A stretch of DNA of 64,000 nucleotides from Enterococcus mundtii (GCF_002947535.1 NZ_PUAP01000002.1:124001-188000); one strand, 5' to 3'. Counted from the first letter of the stretch, positions 15,244 to 24,789 are shown. Program-made: numbers and translations. The notes: a model not told the origin generated them from the letters alone.

Positions 15244-17355
15244 CTAATTTGACAGATTTGGCCCGAATCGTAGAACTAGGTTGAAGGTTGGTGTTGCATG
15301 GCTGCTCCCTTCAGGTAATTTTTCAGCTTCACCTGTAAATGTGAAAGTATTAACTTCTTCAATTGCTAAATCGAATAATCGAAATGCCTCCGTTTGATAG
15401 CTACTACCGTGATGGATCAGTAAATTTTCTTTCCCATCTCCCACTACATTCAATGCTTCAACGATGTCCATATTCTTAAGCTCTGTAGGTGCGACTACAT
15501 CAACCGAAATAGCAAACGGAGATTCATTCCCGATCTCATAGTCCGGTGAAATGATTTGTCGATGGTTTGATGAAGAAGTAGTGTTGAAAACGGCAGATGT
15601 TGGGATTCTTACAGATAGTAACTCCCCCAAGTCTTCAAAAACTGCTACCAATTTAGTGTGCTCTTCTCCCATCATAAAAGTAGTCGTGGATTCTTTCTCA
15701 TCTGCAATCGTCCCTTCGCCGCTTTCGATACGCCAATGAGAAAATCGCCAGCCAGCATCAGCTGTTGCGTTGATATCGATTATTTGACCACTCTCAACAC
15801 TTGCGACATCTTGGGAAACAGTTCCTTGACCTTCCATTCCAATAGTAAGGCTTGAGAAGATCCGCGGTTGCCATACCCATGTATCAGCCATAGTCGCTCC
15901 ATCATACGTTGTTGCTAAATCTGCACTCGATAACACATGCGTGCCACGTGGGCGTTCAGATGTTCCTGCACCAACATTTCGCCAGAAAGGAAAATGTGTA
16001 TCTGTCTCTCCAAGTTCAGCCAGCCCATGATTGGCAGGAAATTGGAAACCCGTTCCTAACGTCAATTTTTGTAAAGGTGCATCGCGAAACATCAAGGTAG
16101 ACACTGCTGTGCTTCTCGAATCAAAATTTGCTAGATCAAGTTCTCTTAAATTGGCACAACCTGAAAACATCAATTGCATATGCGTTACCTTACTCGTATC
16201 AAAATTGGATAAATCGAGTTCTGTTAGTGCCGAAGCATTCATGAACATCCCCATCATATCGGTTACATTACTCGTATCAAAATGACTAAGATCTAGTATC
16301 GATAGATTATCTAACTCACTAAACATTTGCGTCATACTTGCCACATTACTCGTATCAAAACTAGAAATATTCAAGTTCTTCAGGGACAACATGAAAATAA
16401 ACATATAGCTCATATCTGTGACATTACTTGTATTAAAACTGGATAGATCTAGTTGGGTAAGTGTGTCTGTATACTGAAACATACCCGCCATGTTTACTAC
16501 GTTACTCGTATCAAAGTTAGAAAAATCCAGTTGACTAACCCTTCTCATTCCAGAAAATGTGCTCATCATTGATGTAACATTACTTGTATCAAGAGAGGTG
16601 ATGTCTAGTTCAGTAACTAATGATAAATAATGAAACATGTAACTCATGTCTGTCAGATTACTTGTATCAAGATGATGCATCCCCTCAACACGTTGAACTT
16701 GTTGCATTCCTTCAAAAAAACCTCGCGTACGACCACGTCCTCCGAGTTCTCCCCAACCACCTTGATCACTATAATTATTCGTTCCACGTTGAGAGCCAAC
16801 TAGTTGAATGTCTCCTGTTAAAACGATGCGATTAATGAACGCAGCTAAATGGGGTGCATTAAAGTAAGCATCTTGCTCATAATTTCCTACAGGATCGTTC
16901 ACTTCATCAAAAATACCAGATCCTAATGTCAGTGTCCCCGTATTATCGATTACCCAAGGAATCGTACCAACTTGACCTGTATATACCGCATTGATCCCAG
17001 GCGGAAGTGCGATTTTTCCCATTTCGCTAGGTGCATCAGCCCCCTCTTCTTCCATTTCTGGCTGATCCACTACTGGTATTGCTTCTTGAACTGGTAAGAC
17101 AACTGCTTGATTCCCTTTGTCCTCCTCCTGATTTGCTTCCAAAGTTGTTTCCTGATGACTCTCGGAAGCTGCTGTTGATTCTTCTATATCAATTGATTCA
17201 TCAGTAGTCACTAACTGATCATTCACTAATCCATCTGATTGAACATCTGGCGTGTGAGTATCGATTGCTAGTACTTGTCCAACTGGTAAAAATAGCATCA
17301 TACTCGTTGTCAATGTAATCAATGAACGTTTTTTTAAAATAGACTTATTCGTCAC
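15244..17355 (-). CDS. BspA-type (DUF285) leucine-rich repeat surface protein (cassette A)
   Basis: 703 residues, exported. Signal peptide 1-30 (VGQVLA), an acidic linker to about 110, then about eight 26-residue repeats of the LDTSNVTDMSYMF type (about 229-430) that form an adhesin-like solenoid. A divergent InlB B-repeat follows (about 500-570, GWRFSHW and TTTFMMG). The C-terminal domain from about 572 matches the small secreted protein of the same cassette (VRIPTSAVF, PTFNLVLRF). There is no LPXTG, so anchoring probably depends on that last domain. Starts at GTG 17353-17355 behind GGAGGAGGG. First gene of cassette A. Confidence 0.85.
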   Translation of the reverse strand: MTNKSILKKRSLITLTTSMMLFLPVGQVLAIDTHTPDVQSDGLVNDQLVTTDESIDIEESTAASESHQETTLEANQEEDKGNQAVVLPVQEAIPVVDQPEMEEEGADAPSEMGKIALPPGINAVYTGQVGTIPWVIDNTGTLTLGSGIFDEVNDPVGNYEQDAYFNAPHLAAFINRIVLTGDIQLVGSQRGTNNYSDQGGWGELGGRGRTRGFFEGMQQVQRVEGMHHLDTSNLTDMSYMFHYLSLVTELDITSLDTSNVTSMMSTFSGMRRVSQLDFSNFDTSNVVNMAGMFQYTDTLTQLDLSSFNTSNVTDMSYMFIFMLSLKNLNISSFDTSNVASMTQMFSELDNLSILDLSHFDTSNVTDMMGMFMNASALTELDLSNFDTSKVTHMQLMFSGCANLRELDLANFDSRSTAVSTLMFRDAPLQKLTLGTGFQFPANHGLAELGETDTHFPFWRNVGAGTSERPRGTHVLSSADLATTYDGATMADTWVWQPRIFSSLTIGMEGQGTVSQDVASVESGQIIDINATADAGWRFSHWRIESGEGTIADEKESTTTFMMGEEHTKLVAVFEDLGELLSVRIPTSAVFNTTSSSNHRQIISPDYEIGNESPFAISVDVVAPTELKNMDIVEALNVVGDGKENLLIHHGSSYQTEAFRLFDLAIEEVNTFTFTGEAEKLPEGSSHATPTFNLVLRFGPNLSN

Positions 17356-17463
17356 GATTTTTACCCTCCTCCAACTGTTACCCCAATAGTATTTGATGAT
17401 TGATTAAGATAATTTATTTTTCTGTAAAAATATGTTTGGTATATTTACCAATAATAAAAACCA

Positions 17464-17481
17464 CAACAAAGCGCTTTGTTG
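17464..17481. promoter_or_regulatory. 18-bp perfect palindrome before cassette A (possible operator)
   Basis: CAACAAAGCGCTTTGTTG is perfectly symmetrical. It lies just downstream of the likely promoter of the BspA-type gene and about 110 nt before its start. The nearest regulator is the Rgg-type gene at 17964. Whether that protein binds here is untested. Confidence 0.45.
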
Positions 17482-17489
17482 ATATACAA

Positions 17490-17518
17490 AGTGTAGCATC
17501 ACATTATATTTTAATCTA
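17490..17518 (-). promoter_or_regulatory. Probable promoter of cassette A
   Basis: On the minus strand an extended -10 TGCTACACT (17490-17498) has a -35-like TAGATT 17 bases upstream (17513-17518). Cassette B has a similar arrangement (TTGATT, then TATACT) at 45847-45874. Both continue with TTTGT. Confidence 0.45.
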
Positions 17519-17854
17519 TTTATAATTTTAACTCGATCCAGAAAAAAATCTGTACTAATCATGTTAAAATTATCACCTTTGCACATTCGTTTACCAATTA
17601 ATTGTTATTTTATTCCAGCTATATAGTTTTTAATCTGATTTATTTTTTAGAATACTGAAATTGAAGTTTTCGAATATTATTTCAGCAAGGATAAATGATT
17701 AAGAATAGAACGTGGAAATTCATTACAACAACCATAGAATTTTTTTATGGTTGTTTTATCTTTAGAATCATTACAAACAATATAAAATGATGTTCGTTTT
17801 TTTATTTCTTTTTTTTTATTTTTTTTCATTTATCCGAGGACTGAATCAAAAAAA
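17519..17854. other. AT-rich gap between cassette A and the Rgg gene
   Basis: No credible gene. It holds one hairpin at 17727-17755 (AACAACCATA / TATGGTTGTT around a T-rich loop) and a long T-rich tract at 17798-17827. Confidence 0.5.
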
Positions 17855-17881
17855 CCTTCCGATCAATGAATGATCTGAAGG
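17855..17881 (-). terminator. Terminator of the Rgg-type gene (works in both directions)
   Basis: CCTTCCGATCA pairs with TGATCTGAAGG around a 5-nt loop. On the minus strand it is followed by TTTTTTT, and on the plus strand by CTTTTTCT. It lies 80 nt past the stop of the regulator gene. Confidence 0.8.
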
Positions 17882-17963
17882 CTTTTTCTATCGTAATATC
17901 AGCTATCTTCTAATTTAATCGAATGAATAATTTCCAAATAAAAACGTTCGAGTATATAAGATT

Positions 17964-18914
17964 TTAAGCGTTCATCAAGTCCTCAAACAATGGATCGATA
18001 ATAATGACCGTAACGAATCCAAGGACTAACACGACTTTCTTTAATTCTGCATAATCACGTGCAATCTTTGATAAACCTAGATTCTCTAATGTTGTTAAGG
18101 TGCGATCCATCAGTTCGATTGCTTGCTCCTTGTCGTGCTTCAAATGTGCTAAGCACCCCTCATAAAATGGTAAAAGAACAGCCTGTTCAATATGTTCCTC
18201 TCTGATGACACGACTTTTCCAAAGATCAAAAAGTTTCGTTGCATAGTCCGTTTCACCGAATAAACAAAAAACGGAAAAAATGGTGATAAACGTTTGATAC
18301 AAAATATCTTTGTTGCCTGGTACTTTTTCAAATCGTTCACTTTTATCATTTGCCATTTTTACATACTGCCATAAAAGTTCTGGTTCCATCGAAACGGCGA
18401 TACGAGAAAACAATTTTAATTCATACACTCCCCATGTAGTAGTATCAGCTAAATATTGCTTTGCTGAATCTAGAAGATGACTGTGTGTAGAACTGGCATC
18501 AAGCATCGAAACACCATTGAAAAAAGATTTTTTTGTCTCATAATTGAAACGAATCAATTGTAAGAAATGATCCAGCTCCAATGAATAATTATGATGATAG
18601 TAGGTTAGTAATTCTTGGTAGTTCGTTTGTAGTTTTTCTAATTCCTTTAATGAAGTCACATTTGCTGCGCGCATATACCTACTGATTTCCACGTGCAATG
18701 GTGAATGTGGACTTTCAGAATGTAACACAATAAATTCTTCAAACTTCACTTCTAACTTTGATAATATAAGATGGAACCTTTCACAAGAAATAGATAGCCG
18801 ACCATTTTCAAATTGGGATAGCAAAGAAATAGAAAGTTGTTCATCCACTAATTCTTTTAGTAGCATCCCTTTCGCTTTGCGTATCGCTTTAATGGTCTCT
18901 CCATAATTTTTCAT
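17964..18914 (-). CDS. Rgg/GadR/MutR-family transcriptional regulator
   Basis: About 316 residues: an N-terminal XRE helix-turn-helix (ETIKAIRKAKGMLLKELV, SISLLSQFENGRLS) followed by a long all-helical C-terminal region typical of Rgg proteins, which often sense short peptides. Start chosen at ATG 18912-18914, with AGAGG 7 nt upstream. Its neighbours on the same strand are surface cassette A downstream and the ABC exporter upstream, either of which could be a target. No obvious short pheromone gene was found beside it. Confidence 0.82.
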   Translation of the reverse strand: MKNYGETIKAIRKAKGMLLKELVDEQLSISLLSQFENGRLSISCERFHLILSKLEVKFEEFIVLHSESPHSPLHVEISRYMRAANVTSLKELEKLQTNYQELLTYYHHNYSLELDHFLQLIRFNYETKKSFFNGVSMLDASSTHSHLLDSAKQYLADTTTWGVYELKLFSRIAVSMEPELLWQYVKMANDKSERFEKVPGNKDILYQTFITIFSVFCLFGETDYATKLFDLWKSRVIREEHIEQAVLLPFYEGCLAHLKHDKEQAIELMDRTLTTLENLGLSKIARDYAELKKVVLVLGFVTVIIIDPLFEDLMNA

Positions 18915-19053
18915 CCACACACCTCTTAATTTTTTTTAATATAAAATTCACTATAATCTCATTCTATTATATTATAAAATTAATAGAAAGATACAATTAA
19001 TTTAGCTAAAAAACACGAATACAGATGTTCAAAAGCAATGATTAGACAATAAA

Positions 19054-19095
19054 AAGCTATCATCTACAAAACTCAATTTTTGTAAATGACAGCTT
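19054..19095 (-). terminator. Terminator of the ABC exporter operon
   Basis: AAGCTATCATCTACAAA pairs with TTTGTAAATGACAGCTT (few mismatches). On the minus strand the stem is followed by TTTTTATT, just past the exporter stop at 19107. Confidence 0.8.
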
Positions 19096-19106
19096 CATTT
19101 TCGTTT

Positions 19107-20939
19107 CTATGAGGCAAACTGGCTATTATATAGTTCACTATACATACCGTCTTTTTGCAACAGCGTTTCATGATCGCCAACCTCAACAACATTTCCTTCT
19201 TTCATGACTAAAATCACATCGGCATTTTTAATTGTCGAAAGACGATGAGCAATAACGAAACTAGTCTTCCCTTTCATCAGATGATCCATCGCTTTTTGGA
19301 TCTCTAATTCTGTTCTCGTATCGATACTAGATGTCGCTTCATCCAATAGAAGAATTGGCGGATTGGTCAATATCGCTCGTGCAATGCACAGCAGCTGTTT
19401 TTCTCCTTGAGACAAAGAGGCATTCTCATCATTCATGACTGTATCGTAGCCATTAGGTAACGTTCGAATAAAGTGATCCGCTCGTGCCATTCTTGCGGCA
19501 TCCACGATCTCAGATTTCGAGGCACGGTGACGCCCGTAAGCAATATTTTCGCTGACCGTTCCTTCAAACATCCATGAATCTTGAAGAACCATTCCAAATA
19601 ACGAACGTAGATAGTGGCGACTCATTTTTTTGATATCCACGCCATCCACTTTGATTGATCCTGCATTTGTTTCGTAAAAACGCATCAACAAATTGATCAA
19701 CGTTGTTTTCCCAGCACCAGTTGGGCCAACAATCGCCACCTTTTGCCCAGCTTTTACTTCAAAATCCACTCCATTCATCAATAGTTCTTTCCCATAGCCA
19801 AATTGAACATTTTCAAAAGAGATATTCCCTTTTGGTGCTTTGATCCTACTGTTTACTTGACTATCTTCTTCCATTTCCTCTTCATCGATGATCTCAAACA
19901 CTCGTTCCGCGGAAGCAATAGCAGATTGTAGTGAGTTGAATAAAAATGAAGCTTCAGTCAAAGGCTCTTGGGACATCTGGATATACTGGAAAAAGGATAA
20001 GATTTGACCAATAGAGATGCGGCCACGGATAACAAAGATAGCGCCTAATCCAGCAATCATGACATAACCGATTTGGTTGAATAATCGGATGATCGGCATG
20101 ATTGCAAACATGATGAATTGTGCTTTCTTATCATCTCGATACAACTGATCAATCGAATCTTATGTTTGTCCGATGACTTCTTGCTCTAAATTAAATGCCT
20201 TGATTTCTACCTGTCCTGAAAAATATTCTTCAATCTTGGTATTAAAAATCCCCACAGAACGTTGGCGATCTGTAAAAATCTTATTACTTTTTATCCCCAC
20301 AAGCATGGTGATGACTAACCCGATCACTATTGCTCCAACGCCAATCAACGTCAACGTTCGATCAATGCGGAGCATCAAAATGACCGCTCCAACAATGGTG
20401 ATTGCTGAGGTGAATAAGCGCATGATCGCATCCCTTAAAATTTCATTCACACGCTCTAAGTCATTGGTGACACGACTTAAAATCTGTCCTTTTTGATTAG
20501 TATCATAGAACTTCAAAGGAACCTTCGTTAACTTTTCACTGACCTGTTCTCTCAAAGACAACACTAATTTTTGAGATACTGAAGCCATCGCATACTCTTG
20601 AAAATAGGAGAAGATCGAACTGAAAAGATAGACCCCTATCAACAATAGAATGACTTCAGATAACCGTCGAAAATCGATCGAAATCGCTGTGCCCTCGCTA
20701 AATGACAACGCCACACCTTCAAAGATGATATTGATCGCATCAGCAAATATATTGGGTGCCCATAGATTCAGCAGCACACCTAAAGTAGCAAATAGAAAAG
20801 CAATCAGCATTAGCCATTTTTGTGGTGCCAATGCTTTGATCATGCGCCATAACGTTTTTTTACTATTTTTCGCATGATCGATTGAGATTCCTCCTCCGCC
20901 ATCCATGACATCATACGTATTATTGTTCTCTGAGCTCAT
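19107..20939 (-). pseudogene. ABC multidrug exporter subunit (EfrB/EfrF-like) interrupted by one in-frame stop
   Basis: The reading frame encodes a complete half-transporter of about 610 codons: six-helix membrane domain, then a nucleotide-binding domain with Walker A GPTGAGKT, signature LSQGEKQ and Walker B LLLDEATSSID with the catalytic glutamate. A single TAA at 20160-20162 (between GQT and DSIDQLY) splits it after about 259 codons, inside the membrane domain. The frame continues without other damage, so the mutation looks recent. Start ATG 20937-20939 behind GAGGAGGAG, overlapping the partner gene by 20 nt. Readthrough or a sequencing error cannot be excluded. Confidence 0.85.
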
Positions 20940-22662
20940 TTTCCAGCTCCTCCTCACTCAGCTGAGATTTTGCGATCTCAAAATAGGCACTGCAATTTTC
21001 TAATAACTCTCTGTGGGTTCCTTTTCCAACAACCTTACCTTCATCTAAAACGATGATTTGATCCGCCTCTTTTATTGAAGTGATTCGTTGTGCAATAACG
21101 ACCATCACTGATTTCTTTGTGACTTCTTTCAACGAGCGTCTCAATGCAGCATCTGTTTTATAATCCAATGCAGAAAAACTATCATCAAAAACATAGATTG
21201 CTGGTTTTTTCATGATCATTCGTGCGATCGACAACCGCTGTCGTTGACCACCAGAGAAGTTTTTCCCACCTTGCACGACGTTTGATTCATATTTTTCAGG
21301 AAGTTCATTGATAAAACTTTTTGCTTGAGCAATCGTGGCTGCCTGTTCCATATCTTTTAATGAAGCTTGCGGATGACCATGCTTTAAATTATCAGCGATC
21401 GTCCCACTGAATAAGAAAGCTTTTTGTGGGACAAACCCAATTTTGCTACGCAACTCTTCTTGTGGGACATCTTTGACATCCATACCATTTAAGATAATTT
21501 CCCCACCCGAAGCTTCTAACAACCGTGGAATCAATTTTGCTACCGTACTTTTCCCAGAGCCTGTTCCACCAATGATTGCCGTTGTCGTTCCTGCCTCACA
21601 AACAAAATCAAGATTTTGCAATACTGGACTTTCAGCATCACGATAAGAAAAACTGACATTTTTAAATTCTAAGCGTACATCAGAACGACCATTCAAATGA
21701 GCCTCACCGTCAGTGATCTCAGGACGATAATCTAAAACTTCAAGAATACGATTGGCACATACTTTTGCTCTTGGCAAGTTGATTGCTGAAAAAACAGCCA
21801 TCAATAGATACATCAAGATGTTCATTGCATACTCAATGATCGCCATGATATCACCGATCGCCATGTTTCCTGAATCCACTCTCATCGCACCAAACCACAT
21901 GATTGCCACCGTAGAAAGGGACATAACCAACATCACGATTGGCATCATCACTGCAAACAGTCGATTGATTTTGATATTCAAATTCGCAAAATCAACAAAC
22001 GAAGCATCCATGCGTTCCTTCTCAAGTTTTGTCCGATTGAACGCTCTCACCACTCGAATACCTGACAAATACTGCCCGACGATCCCATTGATTTTATCCA
22101 ATCCCAATTGTGTTTTCTCAAAAAGCGGAAAGATCTTTAACGTGACCCAACCGAAGACAATCGTGAACAGAATAGCTGTGATCAAAATGATCAACGCCAT
22201 ATAACCATCTCGTATGTAAGCCAATATCAATCCAACGATCATTACAAAAGGTGCTGGAATCATCGTTTCAAAAAACATGCTGATCGTCGACTGTAACTGC
22301 TCGATATCATTGGTTGCTCGTGTGATCAACGAAGACCCGCTAAAATGCTTGAAATCTTGATAAGATAACTGTTGTGTATGTTTAAACAAACGATCGCGGA
22401 TATTTTTAGAAAAAGTCGTCGCAATCTCTGCTGAGTAATACGTGGCTAAAATTGAGAAAATACCTGTCAGTATCGCAACCCCCAACATAATAACCCCCGT
22501 CGTTTGGACATAATCCATATCTTGCATGACCACACCTTCATTGATGATATTAGCCGTCAAAGTAGGTAAATATAATGTTCCTAACATCTGCAATGTGATG
22601 AACAGTAGCAACAAGCCTACTTTCCATTTACTTAAATGTGCCGTTTTGAATAGTTTTAGCAC
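20920..22662 (-). CDS. ABC multidrug exporter subunit (EfrA/EfrE-like)
   Basis: 580 residues: six transmembrane helices and one ATPase domain with Walker A GGTGSGKST, signature FSGGQRQRLS and Walker B VFDDSFSALD. The residue after the Walker B aspartate is Asp rather than Glu, the degenerate-site pattern expected for one partner of a heterodimeric exporter. The canonical partner is the next gene, which has a stop codon. Start at GTG 22660-22662 with AAAGGAGTGA upstream; earlier in-frame codons run into the promoter. Substrates are probably lipophilic drugs or biocides, from family knowledge only. Confidence 0.88.
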   Translation of the reverse strand: MLKLFKTAHLSKWKVGLLLLFITLQMLGTLYLPTLTANIINEGVVMQDMDYVQTTGVIMLGVAILTGIFSILATYYSAEIATTFSKNIRDRLFKHTQQLSYQDFKHFSGSSLITRATNDIEQLQSTISMFFETMIPAPFVMIVGLILAYIRDGYMALIILITAILFTIVFGWVTLKIFPLFEKTQLGLDKINGIVGQYLSGIRVVRAFNRTKLEKERMDASFVDFANLNIKINRLFAVMMPIVMLVMSLSTVAIMWFGAMRVDSGNMAIGDIMAIIEYAMNILMYLLMAVFSAINLPRAKVCANRILEVLDYRPEITDGEAHLNGRSDVRLEFKNVSFSYRDAESPVLQNLDFVCEAGTTTAIIGGTGSGKSTVAKLIPRLLEASGGEIILNGMDVKDVPQEELRSKIGFVPQKAFLFSGTIADNLKHGHPQASLKDMEQAATIAQAKSFINELPEKYESNVVQGGKNFSGGQRQRLSIARMIMKKPAIYVFDDSFSALDYKTDAALRRSLKEVTKKSVMVVIAQRITSIKEADQIIVLDEGKVVGKGTHRELLENCSAYFEIAKSQLSEEELENELREQ

Positions 22663-22733
22663 GTTGATCACTCCTTTACTTCTTTCATTCTGTTTCGAAC
22701 CTCTTCTCTTTCGTGTGTTATAGCACATAAACA

Positions 22734-22764
22734 AGTATATAGTCTCCCATAATAGGAGAGTCAA
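22734..22764 (-). promoter_or_regulatory. MerR-type promoter of the ABC exporter operon
   Basis: On the minus strand TTGACT (22759-22764) and TATACT (22734-22739) are 19 bp apart, two too many for normal sigma-70 use. The spacer holds an inverted repeat, CTCTCC and GGGAGA, around the centre. This stretched spacer with a dyad is the signature of promoters activated by MerR-family proteins. A TATATA two bases closer gives 17 bp spacing, so basal activity is possible. No MerR gene is in the window. Confidence 0.65.
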
Positions 22765-22964
22765 CGGTTATTCAACATGTTTTTTTCACGTGGAGAGGAA
22801 AGGGCAGAGATGGGGGATTTTTAGGAGAGGATGTTGAAATGAAAACGAGGGAATGCACAACTAGAAAACTGTTTATAGTACAAAAATATAAGAAATAAAA
22901 TGTGATAAGCACGTATAGTTACTTGTTAAAGATTTTCGCTTCTATAAATATCTAGTATTGATGG
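22765..22964. other. Gap between the exporter promoter and the ISL3 remnant
   Basis: About 200 bp with no gene or clear signal. Confidence 0.4.
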
Positions 22965-23290
22965 AATCATTTTCCCTACAAATTGGCTTCCTGCAAAGAA
23001 AGAAGGAGGCATTAGACTCATGGCGTTCAGATTACACCTTTTCTTGTTGTACTAAATATAGGATTAAAAATGAAGGACAAGTGATTAATCACGGGACTGA
23101 CCAAACCACGACTTAACTATGACCGATCTATTCACGAAGAACTACCTAAAAATAAAAAAACTAGGTTTCTATGTAAAAAGTGTGAGGTAACTTTCTCGGC
23201 TGAAACTTCTTAAGACAGTAGAAATTGTTCGATTTCTGTCAATTTGAGACGAAAAATCATAGCAGAATTTGCGATCAAAGTTCATTTTTA
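22965..23290 (+). mobile_element. Remnant of an ISL3-family transposase (copy 1)
   Basis: Translated pieces in several frames match the N-terminal zinc-finger part of ISL3 transposases: NEGQVINHGTDQ, then KKTRFLCKKCEVTFSAET, then a short NCSIS. Stops and frameshifts separate them, and no C-terminal catalytic part remains. The upstream stretch shares AAAGAAAGAAGGAGGCATTA with the remnant near 37190, so both derive from the same kind of element. Confidence 0.65.
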
Positions 23291-23303
23291 GGAAACGACA
23301 AAA

Positions 23304-23332
23304 AGAGACATTCGACCATATCGAATGTCTCT
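23304..23332. terminator. Hairpin between the ISL3 remnant and the resolvase gene
   Basis: AGAGACATTCGA pairs perfectly with TCGAATGTCTCT around a 5-nt loop. A related hairpin (AAGACATT / AATGTCTT) precedes the WxL operon at 36593. Confidence 0.55.
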
Positions 23333-23507
23333 AAAACGTTGTTAACTTAATTTTTCTAATAAAAATGATACAGAATAACCATACAAAAAAAATGATATGA
23401 AACTAATGATGACTACACATTGCTTACATTATTATTATAAAAGAAATCTTTTTCAACACTAAAGTAATACACTTTTTTGACTAAAAAAAGATACTTCGCT
23501 ATAAGTA

Positions 23508-24086
23508 CTAACTGTCCAAAGAAAGGTCCCTTTCTAATTTTAAATAACGATAAAAAGTTGATTGTTTTATTCCTGTTTTTTTACAAACTTCTGAAACAGG
23601 CAATCCTTTGACAAGGTGCAATGAGAGTGATTCTTGAAGAACATCTTGATCGATTTTTGGACGACCGCCAACCTTTCCTCGTGCTCGTGCAGAGTTTAAT
23701 CCTTCAAGGGTTCGTTCAACAATAATATCTCGTTCAAATTGACTAAAAGCTTGGAAAACAGTGATCATTAATTTCCCCTGAGGAGTTTGAGTATCAAAAT
23801 TTTCTTTGATACTGATTATTTTAACTCCTTTTTTTTCAAAAAAATAAACAAGGTTAATTAAATCTTTTGTGCTACGACCAAACCGTGAGAAGCTCTCAAT
23901 AACTATTTGATCACCGGACTTTACACGTTTTTTTAGTTTATTTAGTTCAGGACGACTTGCACGGACACCACTAATTTTTTCAGTATAGATTTTTTCACAG
24001 CGATAAGTTTCTAATAAATCTAATTGCCGCGAAAGATCTTGCTGTTTAGTTGAAACCCGGGCATACCCGTAAATTTTTCTAGTCAT
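23508..24086 (-). CDS. Serine recombinase of the resolvase/invertase family
   Basis: 192 residues. The N-terminal catalytic domain starts KIYGYARVSTKQQDLSRQL with the nucleophilic serine in ARVST, then VIESFSRFGRST, and ends in the long helix FERDIIVERTLEGLNSARARG. A C-terminal helix-turn-helix follows (PVSEVCKKTGIKQSTFYRYL). It resembles plasmid and transposon resolvases of Gram-positives. It stands alone next to an ISL3 remnant, with no transposase, so it is probably a leftover of an integrated mobile element. Apparently intact. Confidence 0.88.
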   Translation of the reverse strand: MTRKIYGYARVSTKQQDLSRQLDLLETYRCEKIYTEKISGVRASRPELNKLKKRVKSGDQIVIESFSRFGRSTKDLINLVYFFEKKGVKIISIKENFDTQTPQGKLMITVFQAFSQFERDIIVERTLEGLNSARARGKVGGRPKIDQDVLQESLSLHLVKGLPVSEVCKKTGIKQSTFYRYLKLERDLSLDS

Positions 24087-24117
24087 ATAATTCCCCCAAT
24101 AAGCTATCTAATAAAAA

Positions 24118-24159
24118 ACTCATATATATCAATAATGTATTTATAGCATAGATATGAGT
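24118..24159. repeat. Inverted repeat upstream of the resolvase gene (possible res subsite)
   Basis: ACTCATAT (24118-24125) and ATATGAGT (24152-24159) are inverted copies 26 nt apart, 32 nt before the resolvase start. Resolvases often bind such dyads beside their own gene. Only one candidate subsite is visible. Confidence 0.35.
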
Positions 24160-24328
24160 AGAGATAATTATACAATGACTTAACTATAAAAATTACTACT
24201 GTAATAAAAAAGCTATCGAAAAAAAGATAAGTTACTTATATCTCCTACTGAATGTTGAGTAAACGTTGATTCCAAATCAATAGCGATAATATAGCTGAAC
24301 GAAACCCTTATTGGCCATTTACATTGTT

Positions 24329-24719
24329 TTATAGATGAATACTAACTACCATCAATTTGATCCTTGCGTCTTCTATATCAAAGCGTTCAACTTGCTGATT
24401 TTCAGATTCTGTCTCATCTTTGTCTTCTGCATTGATCTATGGCATCACCTCATCGTCCTCCGGTTCCTCTTGGCTAGAGGTAGTGGCGTCATCTGTTCCT
24501 TCTGATGCTGTTGTCTGTTCTACACTACTATGCTCAGTTGTATCTTGTTCCTCAGGTTGATCTACAGTAGTATCCATCGTTTCCTCAGTTGATGTTTGTT
24601 GATTCATTTCAGAAAGTGACTCTGTCTCTGCATAAACAACTCAGCTGGAACGCCATCGTCGTGTTGATTTCAGTACTACTCATTAGCAATACTGCAGAAA
24701 ACAATGTAGGTAGTTTCAT
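24329..24719 (-). pseudogene. Decayed secreted protein (signal peptide and acidic linker only)
   Basis: Starts MKLPTLFSAVLLMSS behind AAGGAG. A frameshift follows the signal peptide; after it the frame reads VVYAETESLSEMNQQTST and a long Glu/Thr/Ser-rich linker, broken by a TAG after DDEVMP and ending after about 34 more codons. The linker composition is like that of the BspA-type and WxL proteins in this window, so it is probably the stump of a similar surface protein. The functional domains are gone. Confidence 0.65.
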
Positions 24720-24789
24720 CATATCTCCTTTTTCCATTTTTTCTCCATAAAACAAAAACTAAGTGTTAGCCTGACATGTAAATTCCTCA

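Noticed and set aside
17404-17586. Open frame of 60 codons on the minus strand
   Set aside because: Lies over the cassette A promoter region, has no good ribosome site and no recognisable features.
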